DNA of 64,000 nucleotides, taken from NCBI RefSeq assembly GCF_019104945.1, contig NZ_JAHRWW010000011.1:1-64000 (forward strand). Reading direction: 5' to 3'. The DNA is from Thermomonas sp. (GTDB lineage: Bacteria > Pseudomonadota > Gammaproteobacteria > Xanthomonadales > Xanthomonadaceae). The position numbers were made by a program, and so were the translations under genes. Below are positions 62,801 through 64,000 of the stretch, piece by piece. The first letter of the stretch is position 1, and every line of letters begins with the position of its first letter. Below the pieces are notes generated by a model, which did not search any database, was not told the origin of the DNA, and saw only the letters and a program-made list of their open reading frames with translations.

Positions 62801-62999
62801 CCTTGCCGCATTACATGGCCTGCAGCGCGTAGCACAAGCCTTGCTAACGGCCGGCGCCACCCCAGGATTGTGTGACAACGCCCGCCGCACCGCACACGAT
62901 ATCGCACTGGCACGAGGCTATATGGAAATCGCCAGCGACCTCAGCGCGCCCAGCACGCCCACTAGCCACGTGTCCATGGCACGATTTTTGCGCGATTAA
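59796..62999 (+). CDS. Large membrane-anchored ankyrin-repeat protein
   Basis: A 1067-residue protein. Residues about 5-200 hold five or six hydrophobic helices, then a linker. From about residue 225 to 1050 at least eighteen ankyrin-like units can be read (for example GMTPLLAATRD, GNTPLHFAARSSDPGVAALLRDAGADLDA, GRSALHEAAAGGNVSICHILLDAGANPNA, GCTALLRAAGCGHLALVEFLLAQGANPG, GTTALHLAALHGLQRVAQALLTAGATPG). The repeats face the cytosol by the positive-inside rule. Partner unknown. It is coupled to YcgL upstream and converges on the KefB-type antiporter. Confidence 0.88.
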   Translation: MSERSTVSGMSLLALGLLLAAVSLLPQTGSPWVALALLWLAQPPTALGLALLRRSRQHTDLSRDGLRLALRWLAGFTAAGLLLGWPLAQLLHAPTLGKTLLLSGLAGTLLATLWWQWPDWHTLEQRGHQPTPRTLQRDAWRGLLQVALPIFLVLAGGLLLAWPGLLSSSAQVPVGIAYITLLVVAHVLLQSASPLEKRQGLPIVEMAEPASSQTTREDALEALPLAPTSAAQALDTSELDHQLLAAARSGRVDRALALLASGADPNARASANARDRRSLTVLAAVLPDLRLLRALIERGVDVNAAHDGMTPLLAATRDSWHGRPEAVMTLLTNGADPHQTDAEGNTPLHFAARSSDPGVAALLRDAGADLDALNAEGVSPLGSACSAGNWRLARFLLERQAKPQPEGGRPALLLAAANEDDDGAGALLLLRHKANVNACDPRGRSALHEAAAGGNVSICHILLDAGANPNARDSAGRTPLLDAARAGALPVVEHLIAAKADVHATDHHQHTALSCAMASGNKALIALLDPQASARMDAYSEVTPELPPQIRLRDALLTGADTRQLLQLRAHTQPHELDSLLQDPDITQSPAHIAWLLAQGANPDVHSPGHSTPVFTALAQGAEGIRTLSALFAGGASPAGAGGLARFLSACLAQQHTAPRSEAFALGLLSRGADPFAADENGAPPLPLAVRLGWTRLLERLLVLGADPDGCDARGMTGLHIATEQQQLSAVQLLLTFGASPHRRAADGQSPLGIALASGQPELIEWLDWRLWPLPHRPLLASDLPAAAIIGDLDAVRRLLALGFPIDSTDQQGCTALLRAAGCGHLALVEFLLAQGANPGLAAKTGATPLSAAVSKQQLDIVAKLLDAGCGLEQRLPGELTVLMLAAALGLPDLVSRLLQAGADVHVRDAQGLNPMHWAAQYGFTSRDRTRLLALFDVLLLAGADPSSGSKTGVTPLLFLLGSKAEPGTPSNDDILVAATERLLDEDIPVNAQDAQGTTALHLAALHGLQRVAQALLTAGATPGLCDNARRTAHDIALARGYMEIASDLSAPSTPTSHVSMARFLRD

Positions 63000-63000
63000 C

Positions 63001-64000
63001 TCAAGCGCTCGGTGCCCCTGGTACCTGGCGCTTGTCTTGTGTGGCGTCTGCCTCAAACAGGGTATCCAACTCGCGCCGCGCATCGCGGGTGGCTTGCAGC
63101 AAGGCATCCTCATCGTCTTGCAGCATCCGCTGCGATTCAAGCAAGGCTTCGTCCCATTCACGAAATCGCTTGGCATGCTCTTCTGCTTGGGCGCGTTCCA
63201 TTCCCAATGCAATCAACACTTCGCGCCCCATTTCAAGACTGCTGCCATAGGTTTCACGCAGCGCCGTAGCGCCTAGGTCCACCAATTGCCACGCATGCTG
63301 GCGATCACGCGCGCGCGCAAATACACGCGCCTGTGGATAGTGTTTACGCACCAAACGCACCATCCGCAGACTGGCTTCCACACCGTTGATGGCCACGACA
63401 AATACTTTGACCCGCGCCGCTCCAGCCGAGCGCAACAGGGCCATTCGCGTTGGATCACCGTAATAGATTTGATCGGTGCTCATTCGTCGCGACAGGTTGA
63501 CCTGCTCGATATCGGGGTCGATCGCGATATACGGAACCCCTTGCGCGCGCAGCAAACGCGCCACGATCTGGCCAAAGCGACCAAACCCCGCGACCAATAC
63601 CTGCGGGTGGCGGTCATCGGTAATTTTGTCGTAGTTCGGCGTTTGCTTGACATCTTTTCGTGGAAATAGCTTTCCGGCCAGCATCAATAAGATGGGCGTC
63701 AGTGCCATGGATAAACCCACAATCGCAATCAAGCGATCCCGGGTTGCGGCATTGATCAAATGCACCCTAGCGGCTTCACCAAACACCACGAATGAAAACT
63801 CGCCGCCCAGCGCCAGCACGCCAGAAAGCAAGAACGCGCTACGCGCCACCAGCTTGCCCGGCCGCAAGCCAAGTACAAACAGCACCGCCGTTTTAACCAG
63901 CATCAACACGGCAACGCCGCCCACGATCAGCAGCGGTTCGCGCAGCACCCGCTGCACGTCGATGCCCATACCCACGGCCATAAAGAACAGCCCTAGCAGC
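63001..64000 (-). CDS. KefB/KefC-type cation:proton antiporter, 3' part
   Basis: About 333 C-terminal residues; the start lies beyond the window. Transmembrane helices (LLIVGGVAVLMLVKTAVLFVLGL, GVLALGGEFSFVVFGEA, LIAIVGLSMALTPILLMLAGKLF) lead to a RCK/TrkA-N nucleotide-binding domain (VLVAGFGRFGQIVARLLRAQGVPYIAID) and a charged C-terminal tail. This layout is the CPA2 KefB/KefC group of glutathione-gated K+ efflux systems. Whether it is KefB or KefC is open. Confidence 0.9.
   Translation of the reverse strand, partial: LLGLFFMAVGMGIDVQRVLREPLLIVGGVAVLMLVKTAVLFVLGLRPGKLVARSAFLLSGVLALGGEFSFVVFGEAARVHLINAATRDRLIAIVGLSMALTPILLMLAGKLFPRKDVKQTPNYDKITDDRHPQVLVAGFGRFGQIVARLLRAQGVPYIAIDPDIEQVNLSRRMSTDQIYYGDPTRMALLRSAGAARVKVFVVAINGVEASLRMVRLVRKHYPQARVFARARDRQHAWQLVDLGATALRETYGSSLEMGREVLIALGMERAQAEEHAKRFREWDEALLESQRMLQDDEDALLQATRDARRELDTLFEADATQDKRQVPGAPSA

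Noticed and set aside
1..64000. CRISPR arrays, insertion sequences, prophage
   Set aside because: No regularly spaced repeats, transposase, integrase or phage structural genes were recognised; the holin-like gene at 41.6 kb is YqjE-type.

Overview
The window is a gene-dense, GC-rich bacterial chromosome segment. Gene content points to a gammaproteobacterium of the order Lysobacterales (Xanthomonadales). Evidence: an Ax21-family outer-membrane protein, the AcnD/PrpF form of the methylcitrate cycle, a PepSY-PhoP-PhoQ-like operon, birA-coaX-SPOR-tRNA-Thr synteny, a secB-gpsA block, a split B12-dependent ribonucleotide reductase and YcgL followed by an ankyrin-repeat membrane protein. The order is an inference from family recognition; no database search was possible.

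Layout. 0-18 kb is mostly housekeeping: a partial metallophosphoesterase, Ax21, rhodanese-secB-gpsA, hemD-(DMT exporter)-hemF, arginase beside tRNA-Thr(TGT), SPOR-coaX-birA-plsY, an eroded DAK2/DegV pseudogene, a PepSY/response-regulator/histidine-kinase operon, a CtlX-like enzyme and dusA. 18-26 kb holds propionate genes (acnD, prpD, prpF) interrupted by a PIN-type toxin-antitoxin pair and a PAS-GGDEF gene; prpB and prpC are absent. 26-30 kb carries an SDR, a HAD phosphatase and a divergent Lrp-like/alanine dehydrogenase pair. 29.5-33.8 kb is a compact amino-sugar cluster (agaR-agaZ-agaS-agaK). 34-36 kb is a small accessory patch with an orphan antitoxin and a RelBE-type module, each with a readable operator/promoter. 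36-39.4 kb holds an FKBP and the split NrdJa/NrdJb. 39.8-45.1 kb holds an HtrA protease, a YqjD/YqjE/YqjK-like membrane trio, a HAD phosphatase, an M17 aminopeptidase and rpmB-rpmG.

45-53.5 kb contains uppP, then glnA behind a textbook sigma-54 promoter with two NtrC sites 32 bp apart, then ntrB-ntrC. A GGDEF-EAL gene on the opposite strand lies between glnA and ntrBC, and an NtrC box overlaps the ntrB start. 53.5-64 kb has a SodC lipoprotein, an unknown conserved-looking protein, a FadI-type thiolase, an AT-rich pair of orphan small genes, an S9 peptidase, YcgL, a large membrane-anchored ankyrin protein and the 3' part of a KefB-type antiporter.

No prophage, insertion sequence, CRISPR array or obvious multi-gene defence system was found. 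The most unusual items are the three-lesion DAK2/DegV pseudogene, the orphan antitoxin with a four-copy 9-bp operator, helically phased GAAA repeats before agaZ, a large palindromic element after prpF, and the AT-rich orphan pair near 56.5 kb.
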